Shown: one piece after another, positions 10,457 through 19,856 of the stretch | Layout of the letters: each line of letters starts with the position of its first letter | How positions within the stretch are numbered: the first letter of the stretch is position 1 | NCBI GenBank assembly: GCA_018384735.1 | Contig: JAHAXB010000016.1 | Span: forward strand, 62,001-126,000 | Length of the DNA: 64,000 nt | Direction: 5' to 3' | Source of the DNA: Eubacteriales bacterium | Lineage (GTDB): Bacteria; Bacillota; Clostridia; Christensenellales; UBA1242 | Notes under the pieces: generated by a model | Seen by the model: only the letters and a program-made list of their open reading frames with translations | What the model was told of the DNA's origin: nothing | Databases searched by the model: none | Made by a program: the position numbers and the translations under genes

Positions 10457-10830
10457 TATTTCTTCCCCCTCTTAGCGCCATATTTAGAGCGACCTTGGTT
10501 ACGTTTTGCAACACCAGCGCAGTCCAAAGCACCACGCACGATGTGATAACGTACACCTGGTAAATCTTTAACTTTACCACCGCGTACCAAAACCACGCTG
10601 TGTTCTTGTAAATTGTGGCCTTCACCACCGATGTAGCAAGTACCTTCTTGCTTGTTTGACAAACGTACACGCGCAACTTTACGCAATGCAGAGTTTGGCT
10701 TTTTGGGCGTAGTTGTCTTTACTTGCAAGCAGGTTCCGCGTTTTTGGGGATTTTGTTCCAAAATCGGAGCTTTGCTTTTGCTCTTAGACTGTTTACGTCC
10801 TTTTTTGATTAACTGGTTAATCGTAGGCAT
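10456..10830 (-). CDS. rpsL: Ribosomal protein S12
   Basis: [12 protein letters not shown]...[21 protein letters not shown]. Confidence 0.97.
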   Translation of the reverse strand: MPTINQLIKKGRKQSKSKSKAPILEQNPQKRGTCLQVKTTTPKKPNSALRKVARVRLSNKQEGTCYIGGEGHNLQEHSVVLVRGGKVKDLPGVRYHIVRGALDCAGVAKRNQGRSKYGAKRGKK

Positions 10831-10931
10831 ACTTTCTCCCTTCTCCTAAATGTTATAAAGACTATTTTAACTTTTTTATAAAAACTTGTCAATGTAGTTT
10901 TTTGATTTATTTAATTGTCGAAATTTATCAA

Positions 10932-11216
10932 TTAACGGTTAATTTCTAAACCGCGTTGTGCCATCACATCTTGTTCTACCGCGGTCGCCAATTCATCAAC
11001 CTTAAAGTTACTAAAATTCAAATGTCCCAAGGTAATATTTTTTTCGGCCGAATTGATAATTCCTTTGCTCAATAAATCTTCCAAGATTTTTTTGCAAGGA
11101 TGCAATTGGGTTTCCGGCTTCATGTTCAATGTTTCCCCAACCACATTACCATTCGCGTGCAACCCAACAAATCCTCGCGCACTACTCTTTGTTTGCACTT
11201 CTTTTTCTGTCCTCAT
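10932..11216 (-). CDS. Hypothetical protein
   Basis: 94 aa ORF, no family recognised. Confidence 0.5.
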   Translation of the reverse strand: MRTEKEVQTKSSARGFVGLHANGNVVGETLNMKPETQLHPCKKILEDLLSKGIINSAEKNITLGHLNFSNFKVDELATAVEQDVMAQRGLEINR

Positions 11217-11278
11217 GCTTGCATTATACCATAAAATAATCTTTTGACAAGTAGCAATTTTTTGCCTATCATTATTAC

Positions 11279-11545
11279 ATGAGGTTTACCTACCCGATGG
11301 TATTCATTTTTAATGAGGACGAAAACGTTTATAACGGCTACATCCCTGACTTAACTTTATATTGCGAAGGTGAAACTCTGGAAGCGGTTTACGCTTGCGC
11401 CGAAGAATTGATTAAGTATTATTTTAAATTAGCAACAAAATATGATACTGAAATTACTCCTCCATCAACTTTGGAAGAAATCAGCCAAAAATGGACGGGT
11501 TATAAAGTTTCGTTAATTACCGCCGATGTCGCGGATAAGAAATAA
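11279..11545 (+). CDS. HicB-like protein, orphan (no HicA seen)
   Basis: MRFTYPMVFIFNEDENVYNGYIPDLTLYCEGETLEAVYACAEELI matches HicB-like fold layout. Confidence 0.65.
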   Translation: MRFTYPMVFIFNEDENVYNGYIPDLTLYCEGETLEAVYACAEELIKYYFKLATKYDTEITPPSTLEEISQKWTGYKVSLITADVADKK

Positions 11546-11552
11546 TTTACGG

Positions 11553-11567
11553 ACGGCCACCGGCCGT
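11553..11567 (+). terminator. Rho-independent terminator
   Basis: ACGGCC-ACC-GGCCGT + T-run. Confidence 0.75.
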
Positions 11568-11573
11568 TTTTAT

Positions 11574-11613
11574 TTGCACTAATTTCACTCTTCACTCTTT
11601 CATTCTTCACTAA
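11574..11613. repeat. Degenerate AGTGAAN/NTTCACT heptamer array
   Basis: actaatttcactcttcactctttcattcttcacta. Confidence 0.65.
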
Positions 11614-11724
11614 TCTATCTGCTACTTACCCCATTTGCTAGGTTAACACTTACTCCTACAGTATAATCTTTTTTGCTTCCATTCGGTATTTCTTCAGAGT
11701 CAATTTTCAAAAAACAAGACTTTT

Positions 11725-11760
11725 GCGGCAATGATTATCCCCACGACTAGGATGAACGCT
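11725..11760 (-). repeat. Remnant of cassette N-terminal end (copy 3)
   Basis: gcggcaatgattatccccacgactaggatgaacgct, identical to 4304..4341-region and 27905-region blocks of the two long cassettes. Confidence 0.88.
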
Positions 11761-11773
11761 GACTTTCTAACAA

Positions 11774-12682
11774 TCAATTTCCCGCCGGGCAACCAAAGAA
11801 CGCGTATGGATCTTTAGTGACAGACGTTGGAATGTTGATATTGGTCAAATTTTGGCAACCCGCGAAAGCCATGGAACCGATATGCGTCAAAGTATCCGGC
11901 AAAACCACGGTAGTTAAATTGGTACAACCGCAGAAGACACCAACACCAATTTCCGCTACGCCGCTTTCAATCTCAACCGAAGTTATATCAGTACGGTTAT
12001 AAAATACCGGGCCATCAAGTTTTACCGCTTTACCTTTGTAGGTGCCGGGAATTACCACATTTCCCGTGCCGTTATAAGCGCGCAAGACATATGATGCGCC
12101 GTCTGCCGATAATTCAAATTCAACCGTCCATTTGGCATATAAGGTTACATTGCCTTTAACCGCCTTGTTGAAATCAAATTTCTTGGTATAGTCCGCATCC
12201 TCATACCAACCAAAAAACACATATTCATCCCAACCGGGGGCGTCGGTTGGTTCTTTTACTTTCTTACCGTCAATAACGTATTGCGTTGCTACCTCACTAC
12301 CGCCGCAACCGTCGAAGGTTACCGTCCAAATAATATCTTTCCATTTTGCATACAACATGATATCGCTGTTAATTGGAGTATTAAAATCAAACGCTCGACT
12401 GTCATCCGAACCGACATACCAATACAAAAATTCACTGCCATCAAAAGTCGGATTTTTGGGTTTAGTTACGGTACCGCCCGCACTGACTGTTTCATCGTTC
12501 ACGGCACTGCCACCACATGAATCAAAATGCACGGTATAATAACTTTCGGCACTATTCTTATTGGCGACACCAGCATCCGCCTTGCCGCGATTACGCCAAA
12601 AGAACACCAAACCGACCACGGCATAAACGGTCACCGACACTAACACAAAAACCGATACCAGCAACCAAACTTTCTTTTTCAT
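11774..12682 (-). CDS. Membrane-anchored InlB B-repeat + BspA-type LRR protein
   Basis: N-terminal TM; repeats YTVHFDSCGGSAVNDETVSAGGTVTKPKNPT.../WTVTFDGCGGSEVATQYV...; C-terminal LRR_5-like ITSVEIESGVAEIGVGVFCGCTNLTTVVLPDTLTHIGSMAFAGCQNL. Confidence 0.8.
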   Translation of the reverse strand: MKKKVWLLVSVFVLVSVTVYAVVGLVFFWRNRGKADAGVANKNSAESYYTVHFDSCGGSAVNDETVSAGGTVTKPKNPTFDGSEFLYWYVGSDDSRAFDFNTPINSDIMLYAKWKDIIWTVTFDGCGGSEVATQYVIDGKKVKEPTDAPGWDEYVFFGWYEDADYTKKFDFNKAVKGNVTLYAKWTVEFELSADGASYVLRAYNGTGNVVIPGTYKGKAVKLDGPVFYNRTDITSVEIESGVAEIGVGVFCGCTNLTTVVLPDTLTHIGSMAFAGCQNLTNINIPTSVTKDPYAFFGCPAGN

Positions 12683-12748
12683 GTTTATGCCTCCTTTTCT
12701 TCACCGACATTATAACACATTTTCCGCAAATTTAAAAACAAACAAAAC

Positions 12749-14938
12749 TTAGCACCGTGATGCATGGCAGGAGAAGTATATCAACTGATATTCTTTAGCA
12801 AGTTCGTGTAAGAACGCTTTGGCGGCGGCGACCTTGTTTTCATCCAAGTTAATCAACGGGTCGTCCAATACAATGAAGGGTTTTTCCTGACTGTATAACG
12901 CGTCAATCAAAGCGAAGCGCAAACTTAAATCGATGGCATTTTGGTAACCCCGACTGTAATGTTCAACATCGCGTAGTTGCCCGTACTCTTCAAATTTGAC
13001 ATTAAAATCAGTATCTAAATTCAGGTTGTCATAATCGTGATTGGTAATCATGCGCAGGTATTTTTGCAAGCCGGTTTTCATGGGCGCCAAAAACTTCGTA
13101 GTCAAACTTTCGTTGGCCGCTTGTAAAAATTTTTGTGCAGACTTGACAGCGTTTAACTCCATAGTTAATTTTTGCCGTTCGTTTTGCAGGTTGACCTTTT
13201 CCATACGGCGTGCATCCAGTTCCAGCATTTCATTTTGTAGCGCTTCAATCTTTGCACAAAGTTGGGTATTACGAGCGTTGCAAGCGTCAATTTGGCTTTG
13301 CAAAGTTTTTTCCCTGTTTTGCAGTTCGTGGATATCAACCGTCACCGTCGCTTCATTCAAGTTGAAATTTTTGGCGATTTTGAACTGCTCCACGGCTTGC
13401 ATCTCCGCGGTCAGTTGTGTTTGCAAATTAGCCAACTCAATCACGGTTTGTTTTAATGCCACCAATTTGTCCACGGCGGTTGGTTCATTCAAATTAAAGC
13501 GCGCCAAGTAAGCTGCCAACTTGTCTTGTTCCGCGGTCAAACTAGCCGTCAAGGCACCGGTCTGTTGCTGGTTCCATGCTTGTTGCGCTTGTAGGTTTTG
13601 GTATTCGCGTAAGTTACTGTCCACGCGGTTAATCGCCGCCAAATAATCGGTCGTGGCTTCGTATTGCCTTAAAAACTCTACGACATGTTTTGGTAACGGA
13701 GTTTCAGCACCTCTACGTGGCGCCACGGTCAAAGCCACAGCCCCCAACACCAAAACTCCACCTGCGACCATTAAAACGACCGCAACCGCAGTTTGCACAG
13801 ATAACAACAACGCGCCGGCTAACACGCACACCAACGCCAAACCAAACAGTCCCCAACGCCACCACGGGGTTTTACCGCCCCTGCGTTGAACATTGCAGCA
13901 ACGCAAGACATCATTGTAGACCGCCTGTACCGCAGCCGCCGTCGGAATTTTACCACCAAAATATTGCTCCAACGCTTGGCGACGCGTACGCACATAATCC
14001 GCGTTACCGTTGATTTGCATCGCGTTAGTTTTCGCGCTGATATTCTTTTCCAACGCTAAATAACTATCAATTTCGGTCACGCTGGTTTGCTGACCATTTA
14101 AGACCGACTGGCACGCTTGAATTTGGTTCTGCGTAGCGGTAACCTTGCGGTTTAACTCGGCAAACATCTCTTGTCCTGCGCGTTTTTCTTGCAATTTACC
14201 GTAGTCTTGAATTTGGTTACGCACTTGGGTTTGTTGTGCTAACAAGTCACACCGACTGGCATTTTCCAGTTCAATTTGTTTTTGCAAATCGTCAATGGCG
14301 TGTCCATGATTTTCCAGTTCGTGAATGCGTGCTTCAACATCGTCCAGTTGGGTCGCCAAGTTTTCCAAGGCACCGGTGTGCTGATGATTGGATAGACCCA
14401 CCCGCTTTTTGTCCAAACGTTTCAACGCGGCTTCACAGTTATAATCCTGGGTTGCACCCTGAATCATGTGGTTTAATTTCTGTGCCAAACTTTCGTTAAA
14501 ATTCGACGTCAAAGCTTTTTGCGGAATGTAGGAACTGCGTTCAAACGCCTCCGCATCTAAGCCGAATAACTCCTCGCCCACATTTTGGGTAAAGTCCTGA
14601 CACTTTTTGTTGGTTTTGGCATCGAACAAGTTGAAGGTATCTTCCGCTTGTTTTTTACCAAAGAAACGCTCAATTTTGTATTGCTTACCTTGCACCGCAA
14701 AAACCAAGTTACCGCCAAAGTTACCACCCTGCCATGGTTGGTACTTTTTGCGTTCGTTTTCGTCCAAAGCTTTTTTGGTGGTTACCGGCAAGCCGTAAAA
14801 CATGGCTTTAATGAAAGTTGCAAAAGTACTTTTGCCCCAACCGTTTTCCGCCTGTAAATTATTTAAGCCATCGGTAAAGTTGTAATCAAAGTTATGCAGT
14901 TTACCAAAGTTTTCGATGTGACACTGAATTAACTTCAT
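12749..14938 (-). CDS. SbcC/YhaN-like SMC-type ATPase
   Basis: MKLIQCHIENFGKLHNFDYNFTDGLNNLQAENGWGKSTFATFIKAMFYG, coiled coil, FIVLDDPLINLDENKV. Confidence 0.85.
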   Translation of the reverse strand: MKLIQCHIENFGKLHNFDYNFTDGLNNLQAENGWGKSTFATFIKAMFYGLPVTTKKALDENERKKYQPWQGGNFGGNLVFAVQGKQYKIERFFGKKQAEDTFNLFDAKTNKKCQDFTQNVGEELFGLDAEAFERSSYIPQKALTSNFNESLAQKLNHMIQGATQDYNCEAALKRLDKKRVGLSNHQHTGALENLATQLDDVEARIHELENHGHAIDDLQKQIELENASRCDLLAQQTQVRNQIQDYGKLQEKRAGQEMFAELNRKVTATQNQIQACQSVLNGQQTSVTEIDSYLALEKNISAKTNAMQINGNADYVRTRRQALEQYFGGKIPTAAAVQAVYNDVLRCCNVQRRGGKTPWWRWGLFGLALVCVLAGALLLSVQTAVAVVLMVAGGVLVLGAVALTVAPRRGAETPLPKHVVEFLRQYEATTDYLAAINRVDSNLREYQNLQAQQAWNQQQTGALTASLTAEQDKLAAYLARFNLNEPTAVDKLVALKQTVIELANLQTQLTAEMQAVEQFKIAKNFNLNEATVTVDIHELQNREKTLQSQIDACNARNTQLCAKIEALQNEMLELDARRMEKVNLQNERQKLTMELNAVKSAQKFLQAANESLTTKFLAPMKTGLQKYLRMITNHDYDNLNLDTDFNVKFEEYGQLRDVEHYSRGYQNAIDLSLRFALIDALYSQEKPFIVLDDPLINLDENKVAAAKAFLHELAKEYQLIYFSCHASRC

Positions 14939-16012
14939 TTACAAATCCTCCCCGCCCAAAGCCCGTAAGCCCATCAAAATGGTTTGTTCTTTTTCGCTTG
15001 CGGACAATGAACTCCCCAGCACTTGGCGGATAAATTCGCCCCGCAAAGAAATGTCATTGGCTACATCTTCCGGCGTAACAGCCAGCACGGATTCGTCCTT
15101 AACCTTGGCGAAATAAAACCCACTCAGCTTTTGTTCCAACATTGCCAAATGTTTTTCCAACTGGATTTTGTATTTCCCCTGCAAAACTACTTTCAATAAA
15201 TCTTTGGTCGGATACTTTTTGGCTAACGCTACAATGTGGTCTTCCAAAGCGAACCAATCTTGGTACGGCGTAATATCCACCGGCAGTTCAATCAGCGTAC
15301 GCTTCGCAAACGGCACAAATTCGCTTTGTATGGTACCGTGGTCAATGTTCAATAACACAAATCCTTTCGCGCCACATTCATCGAAACCACGTCCTTCCAA
15401 GCAACCCGCATAGCAATACACGCCCCGCCTATCAAGTTGTCCCTGCGTGTAACTGTGCACATGTCCCAGCGCCAAATAATCAATCTGTTTGTTTTTTAAT
15501 TGGTTCAGGTAAATGGTTTCACTTTGTTTAGCAGAATTAGATTGCCCAATTTGCCCGTGCATCACCACAATGTTCAAATCATCCGGCGACAAACGCAAAG
15601 TATCATACAAAGTTTTGCGGTTAGCGTCACTCAGCACCACCCCCGTAATCTTAACCTCGGGATAACTAAAAGTTGTCCAATTTACACCAAAGATTTTCAG
15701 GTTACTTGGTACTTCGTCCAACGCTTCAATGAAGTTACTTTCATCGTGGTTACCGCTTAAATACAAAAAGTCAATTTGCGGATATTTTGTGATGGTGTTT
15801 AGCACGCGGCTTTTGGTCGAGCCGAAAACCTGTGGCGTATCAAACATATCGCCCGCAATAATAATGACCGTGACACCATGCGTGTGCGCGTAGTCCACCA
15901 TGCGTTCAAAAGTGTTCAAAATTTCTTTTTTGCGTTCTTTGGCTTGGGCTACCGACAAATTGGTTTCCATCTTACTGTCCAAGTGTAAATCCGCACAATG
16001 AATAATTTTCAT
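14939..16012 (-). CDS. SbcD/YhaO-like metallophosphoesterase nuclease
   Basis: MKIIHCADLHLDSKMETNLS, IIIAGDMFD, YLSGNHDE, ALGHVHSY. Confidence 0.88.
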   Translation of the reverse strand: MKIIHCADLHLDSKMETNLSVAQAKERKKEILNTFERMVDYAHTHGVTVIIIAGDMFDTPQVFGSTKSRVLNTITKYPQIDFLYLSGNHDESNFIEALDEVPSNLKIFGVNWTTFSYPEVKITGVVLSDANRKTLYDTLRLSPDDLNIVVMHGQIGQSNSAKQSETIYLNQLKNKQIDYLALGHVHSYTQGQLDRRGVYCYAGCLEGRGFDECGAKGFVLLNIDHGTIQSEFVPFAKRTLIELPVDITPYQDWFALEDHIVALAKKYPTKDLLKVVLQGKYKIQLEKHLAMLEQKLSGFYFAKVKDESVLAVTPEDVANDISLRGEFIRQVLGSSLSASEKEQTILMGLRALGGEDL

Positions 16013-16027
16013 TGGTAATCTCCCCGC

Positions 16028-16756
16028 TTACCAACGTATTGAACAGCGCAACACGTCTTGTTGGTCTTTTTTCAAAGTGTAAATGCGTTCGTGCGTTTGG
16101 TCGCTTAATTGTTGGTCAACCGCATAAATCGCCAATTTATCGCCCAAGAATGACTGGTTCAAGTAAGCCACTTGCAATTCCTTAGGTGCCATTGTGCGCC
16201 ATTCTTCCAAAGTAAAAGTGTCCAACAACAAGCGGATGTATTCCACATTGTTGGTGTGTCCCGCATAGTCAATGTTACCGGTACGAATTGTAACTGTGTC
16301 TTTTAATTTGCCCTCGCTGTCCATTTTGTCCCAGCTTAAATCATACAATGACGGCAAAACCTTAACTTGGTTACCAATCCCGACCGCATCGGTACGGCAC
16401 AAGCGTCCCGACTTAATGTCCACCGCGCAAACTTCGGTGCGCGCATACAAAGCAATTTTACCCGTTTTTTTTACGCAGACGTCCACATTCAAACGCGCCA
16501 ACGATTTCATTGAAAAGAAACATTCAATCACAATTTTATCTTGCCAACGGATGTCCTGCAAAAATTTCAAATGGTTTTTTGAAAAGACCATAATTGCGCC
16601 ATACTTACGACGCACGCTGAAACCGTCCAATTCCAACTTTGCCATGGTCGCGGTGACCGCGTCCTGAATTAAATTTAGCGCACCAATTAACGACATTCGC
16701 CCGCTGGGGTCACACGCACCTGCCCCCACCGTTTGTCGCACCTTAAACTTTTTCAT
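16028..16756 (-). CDS. Acyl-ACP thioesterase-like hotdog protein
   Basis: MSLIGALNLIQDAVTATMAKL..., DYAGHTNNVEYIRLLLD. Confidence 0.8.
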   Translation of the reverse strand: MKKFKVRQTVGAGACDPSGRMSLIGALNLIQDAVTATMAKLELDGFSVRRKYGAIMVFSKNHLKFLQDIRWQDKIVIECFFSMKSLARLNVDVCVKKTGKIALYARTEVCAVDIKSGRLCRTDAVGIGNQVKVLPSLYDLSWDKMDSEGKLKDTVTIRTGNIDYAGHTNNVEYIRLLLDTFTLEEWRTMAPKELQVAYLNQSFLGDKLAIYAVDQQLSDQTHERIYTLKKDQQDVLRCSIRW

Positions 16757-16796
16757 ATTTTAATTATAGCCGAAAACGCGCGTCCCGTCCAATCAA

Positions 16797-17774
16797 TTAC
16801 TTTTGCGGATTGTTGTTGGTTGACTTAGTCGACTTACTATTTTTGTGCTTAAGCGTGAAAATTTCTTTCAAGTCGTCGTTTTCCAAATCAAAATGGTGCT
16901 TATTTTTGCGTTGCTTTTCCGCACGGGTCGGCAAACCATCTCCAACGACGGGTACCGCCGGCGTATCCTTGCGTTCACGAATTTCCACTTGGTTGTAATC
17001 AATCGAAATACCACGACGCTTAAATTCGTTAAAGACCGTTTCCGTAATGTCAAAATACACATTCCAATAATCTTCGCGGTCGCACCAGCAGCGTCCGACA
17101 AACAATAGATTACTGTCGCCCATTGATTTCAAACGGCAAAACGGCGCGGGTTCTAAACGCACCATGCCGTTACTTTTCATACATTCAATTACCGTTTGCT
17201 TAACCAATTCGACATCATTATTGTAACCGACCTCAAATTCAAAGTTCACTCGGCGCGTATTATTACTGTCGTAATTGGTCACGACTTCGTTCAAAATTTT
17301 GTTGTTAGGTACGGTAATGCGTTTGTTGTCCGGAGTAATTAAAGTAATGTACAAAAAGTTAATTTGCGCAATTGAACCTTCCACACCACCAACTGCGATA
17401 TAGTCACCTTTCTTGAACATACCGCTAGACACAATGATGATACCGTTCGCCAAGTTCGCAATGTTGTTTTGCAACGCTAAGCCCACTGCCAAGAACACTG
17501 CGCTAAATGCGGTCACAATCCAAGTAATACCAATGCCCAAAATTTCTAACAATACAATCACCAAAACCAAATACAAAAAGAATTTGATAATTGCCATGAT
17601 GAAGCCCACCGCAATCGGCTCCAAATGCGTACGGCGGAATAAACGCTTCATGATGTTCAAAAGCAATTTAATGGCAACCACGCCAAACACAAAAACCACG
17701 ATAAACATTACAATGTTCCAAATGTTACCGCGGAAGAAATTTACAACTGTATCCCAAATTGCATGCCAATTCAT
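16797..17774 (-). CDS. MscS-family mechanosensitive channel
   Basis: SAVFLAVGLALQNNIANLANGIIIVSSGMFKKGDYIAVGGVEGSIAQI. Confidence 0.9.
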   Translation of the reverse strand: MNWHAIWDTVVNFFRGNIWNIVMFIVVFVFGVVAIKLLLNIMKRLFRRTHLEPIAVGFIMAIIKFFLYLVLVIVLLEILGIGITWIVTAFSAVFLAVGLALQNNIANLANGIIIVSSGMFKKGDYIAVGGVEGSIAQINFLYITLITPDNKRITVPNNKILNEVVTNYDSNNTRRVNFEFEVGYNNDVELVKQTVIECMKSNGMVRLEPAPFCRLKSMGDSNLLFVGRCWCDREDYWNVYFDITETVFNEFKRRGISIDYNQVEIRERKDTPAVPVVGDGLPTRAEKQRKNKHHFDLENDDLKEIFTLKHKNSKSTKSTNNNPQK

Positions 17775-17839
17775 GTCCTCATTATAACACCGCCCCCACG
17801 GTTTGACAAGTTTGACCTGCGCGCTTAATATACATCGGT

Positions 17840-18466
17840 ATGAAAGTAATTTTATTTAATGGCAGCACGCACCCCCACGGTTGCACCGCGCAAGCACTGG
17901 AAATCGTAGCGCAAAATTTAAACCAACAAGGTATCGACACGGAAATTTTATCTTTGGGCGCCAGCGCCGTGCACGACTGTATTGCTTGTCGCGCCTGTAA
18001 AAACGGCGACGGCTCCTGTGTTTTCAAGGACGATTGCGTCAATACTTGGTTAGCAAAAATTAAGACCGCGGACGGCTTCATTTTCGGCAGTCCGGTTTAC
18101 TACGCCCACCCTACGGGCGCGTTACTGGCTGCTATGGACCGTTTGTTTTTCGCCGGTGGTCAATACCTGCACCATAAACCCGCCGCAGCCGTTTTAACCG
18201 CGCGTCGAGCCGGTACCACCGCCAGCATGGACGTTATCAACAAATACTTTGCATTCAACCAAATGCCGATTGTCACCGCAACCTATTGGAACCAAGTTTA
18301 CCGCGACGCAAACGGCACACCAAACACCGATGCGGAAGGCACCCAAACTTTGGAACACCTCGCCAACAACATGGCATGGTTATTGCGCTGTATCGACACC
18401 GGCAAGCAAAATGGCATTACCGTCCCGTCCCAAGCCAAGACCACTTTTACCAACTTCGTCAGATAA
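17840..18466 (+). CDS. NADPH-dependent FMN reductase / flavodoxin-family protein
   Basis: MKVILFNGSTHPHGCTAQALEIV, CIACRACKNGDGSCVFKDD, GSPVYYAHPTGAL. Confidence 0.85.
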   Translation: MKVILFNGSTHPHGCTAQALEIVAQNLNQQGIDTEILSLGASAVHDCIACRACKNGDGSCVFKDDCVNTWLAKIKTADGFIFGSPVYYAHPTGALLAAMDRLFFAGGQYLHHKPAAAVLTARRAGTTASMDVINKYFAFNQMPIVTATYWNQVYRDANGTPNTDAEGTQTLEHLANNMAWLLRCIDTGKQNGITVPSQAKTTFTNFVR

Positions 18467-18467
18467 A

Positions 18468-18548
18468 TTATTTATGGTTAATCACAATCACTAACAAAAC
18501 CGCAGCGACGATAATTTCAATCATCAATTTAATGATTTTTCTTTTCAC
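18468..18548 (-). CDS. Possible 26-aa hydrophobic micro-ORF
   Basis: Manual translation VKRKIIKLMIEIIVAAVLLVIVINHK*, GTG start, no clear SD. Confidence 0.2.
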   Translation of the reverse strand: MKRKIIKLMIEIIVAAVLLVIVINHK

Positions 18549-18639
18549 TACCACAGTTTACCACACCCGCGATTACCCAACCTAACAAAAAAAACACCGC
18601 CATAGTTGCACCGTTTTGAAACTAGCGGAATATTAAGGA

Positions 18640-18675
18640 AAAAGTGCGTGCGCTTGTTTACAAGCCCGCACTTTT
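18640..18675. terminator. Bidirectional terminator-like hairpin
   Basis: AAAAGTGC...GCTTGTTTACAAGC...GCACTTTT. Confidence 0.6.
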
Positions 18676-18786
18676 CGTGCTTGGCTTTGGCGGAGCGAAG
18701 CAATGCCACCTATATAATAGACAAGCACATGTTTAACTGGCATAACTACAACTCAATTTGTATAAATAAAAAATTGTACTTTTTTA

Positions 18787-19395
18787 TTATAATGACTTAA
18801 TTTCATCAAACAATTCTTTGTTTTGCTTTTTGGACCACAATCCAAACATTTCATTAAAACAAGAAAACAAACAAGTTTCACTATAGGCTGGATAAGTATG
18901 ACATGAATTTTTAAACCGTTTTAATAATAGTAAATAAACTTCTTTGTCGTTTTTTACTCGATTATGACAATTTTTTCTCCATGTTTCACGCGTTTCCCAG
19001 CCACTATATAAATCATTTAATTCTGGCACTATAAAATTAATTATTCCACCAATACCAACAATTTCATTTGTTTTTTCAATTTGTCCACTTAATACTCCTT
19101 CACAAATAAGGATATGCAAGAATAAATGTTCCAAATAATCGCAATAAACGATATTTTCTGCTTTTTGCCATTCAATTGGATGCAAAACGGCAAATTCTTT
19201 ATGCGATAACATTATCGCATGGTCTTCATATTTGTGATGCGCAACTAAACCATCTTTTGTTCTAGATATCTTTTGGTTTTTATTCCACGATTTAGTCATA
19301 TAATCGCATAATCCAATACCATACTTTTTTTGTAAATAATCACAATACTGTATGTAATCAAAATTTTTTACTTTTTGATATTCAACTATGTCCAT
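18787..19395 (-). CDS. Hypothetical protein with HNH-like His-rich segment, divergent from XRE gene
   Basis: KISRTKDGLVAHHKYEDHAIML...HPIEWQKAENIVYCDYLEHLFLHILI; ORF to 19416, second Met (MDIVEYQ) probably the start. Confidence 0.55.
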   Translation of the reverse strand: MDIVEYQKVKNFDYIQYCDYLQKKYGIGLCDYMTKSWNKNQKISRTKDGLVAHHKYEDHAIMLSHKEFAVLHPIEWQKAENIVYCDYLEHLFLHILICEGVLSGQIEKTNEIVGIGGIINFIVPELNDLYSGWETRETWRKNCHNRVKNDKEVYLLLLKRFKNSCHTYPAYSETCLFSCFNEMFGLWSKKQNKELFDEIKSL

Positions 19396-19414
19396 AAATT
19401 TTCTCCTTTTTATC

Positions 19415-19461
19415 ATAGCCCCAATAGGCTATTTATAGTCCATAAGTACCATATATAGCCC
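19415..19461. promoter_or_regulatory. TAGCCC-type palindromic control region A
   Basis: atagccccaataggctat ... tatatagccca; alignable with 21811..21854. Confidence 0.6.
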
Positions 19462-19473
19462 ATAATGTCAATT

Positions 19474-19501
19474 AAGATTACTTATACTAAAAAGTAATCT
19501 T
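19474..19501. promoter_or_regulatory. 10-bp perfect inverted repeat abutting XRE start codon
   Basis: AAGATTACTT-ATACTAAA-AAGTAATCTT, then ATG at 19502; TATACT lies in the palindrome. Confidence 0.7.
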
Positions 19502-19747
19502 ATGGCGAAATACACCTACTCGACTGTTAAGACTCGTATTTTGGCATTATGTGAAGCCAAAAATTTTTCTATTCATAAACTAGCCATAGAATCGGGCGTC
19601 GCCCCATCAACAATAAAAAACATCTTATATGGTAAAAGTGTTAATCCAGGTATTGTAACTATTAAAATGCTTTGTGATGGTATGGGTATAACTTTAACCG
19701 ATTTTTTTAATACCGAAGACTTCAATAAGTTAGAACCGGAACTTTAA
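19502..19747 (+). CDS. XRE-family HTH regulator
   Basis: FSIHKLAIESGVAPSTIKNILYGKSVNPGIVTIKMLCDGMGITLTDFF. Confidence 0.88.
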   Translation: MAKYTYSTVKTRILALCEAKNFSIHKLAIESGVAPSTIKNILYGKSVNPGIVTIKMLCDGMGITLTDFFNTEDFNKLEPEL

Positions 19748-19856
19748 AAATGTGAACAAAAAAAGAACCCTACAATAGAGTTCTTTTCAGTTATTTTGCT
19801 AGTTTCAAAAGTCACAGACCATATTGACGGTGTTTCTTTTATTGCTAAATTATCGA

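Noticed and set aside
12749-16012. YhaN/YhaO-like pair as an anti-phage defence system
   Set aside because: SbcCD-like pairs of this type are common chromosomal repair genes in Firmicutes and no other defence genes are adjacent.
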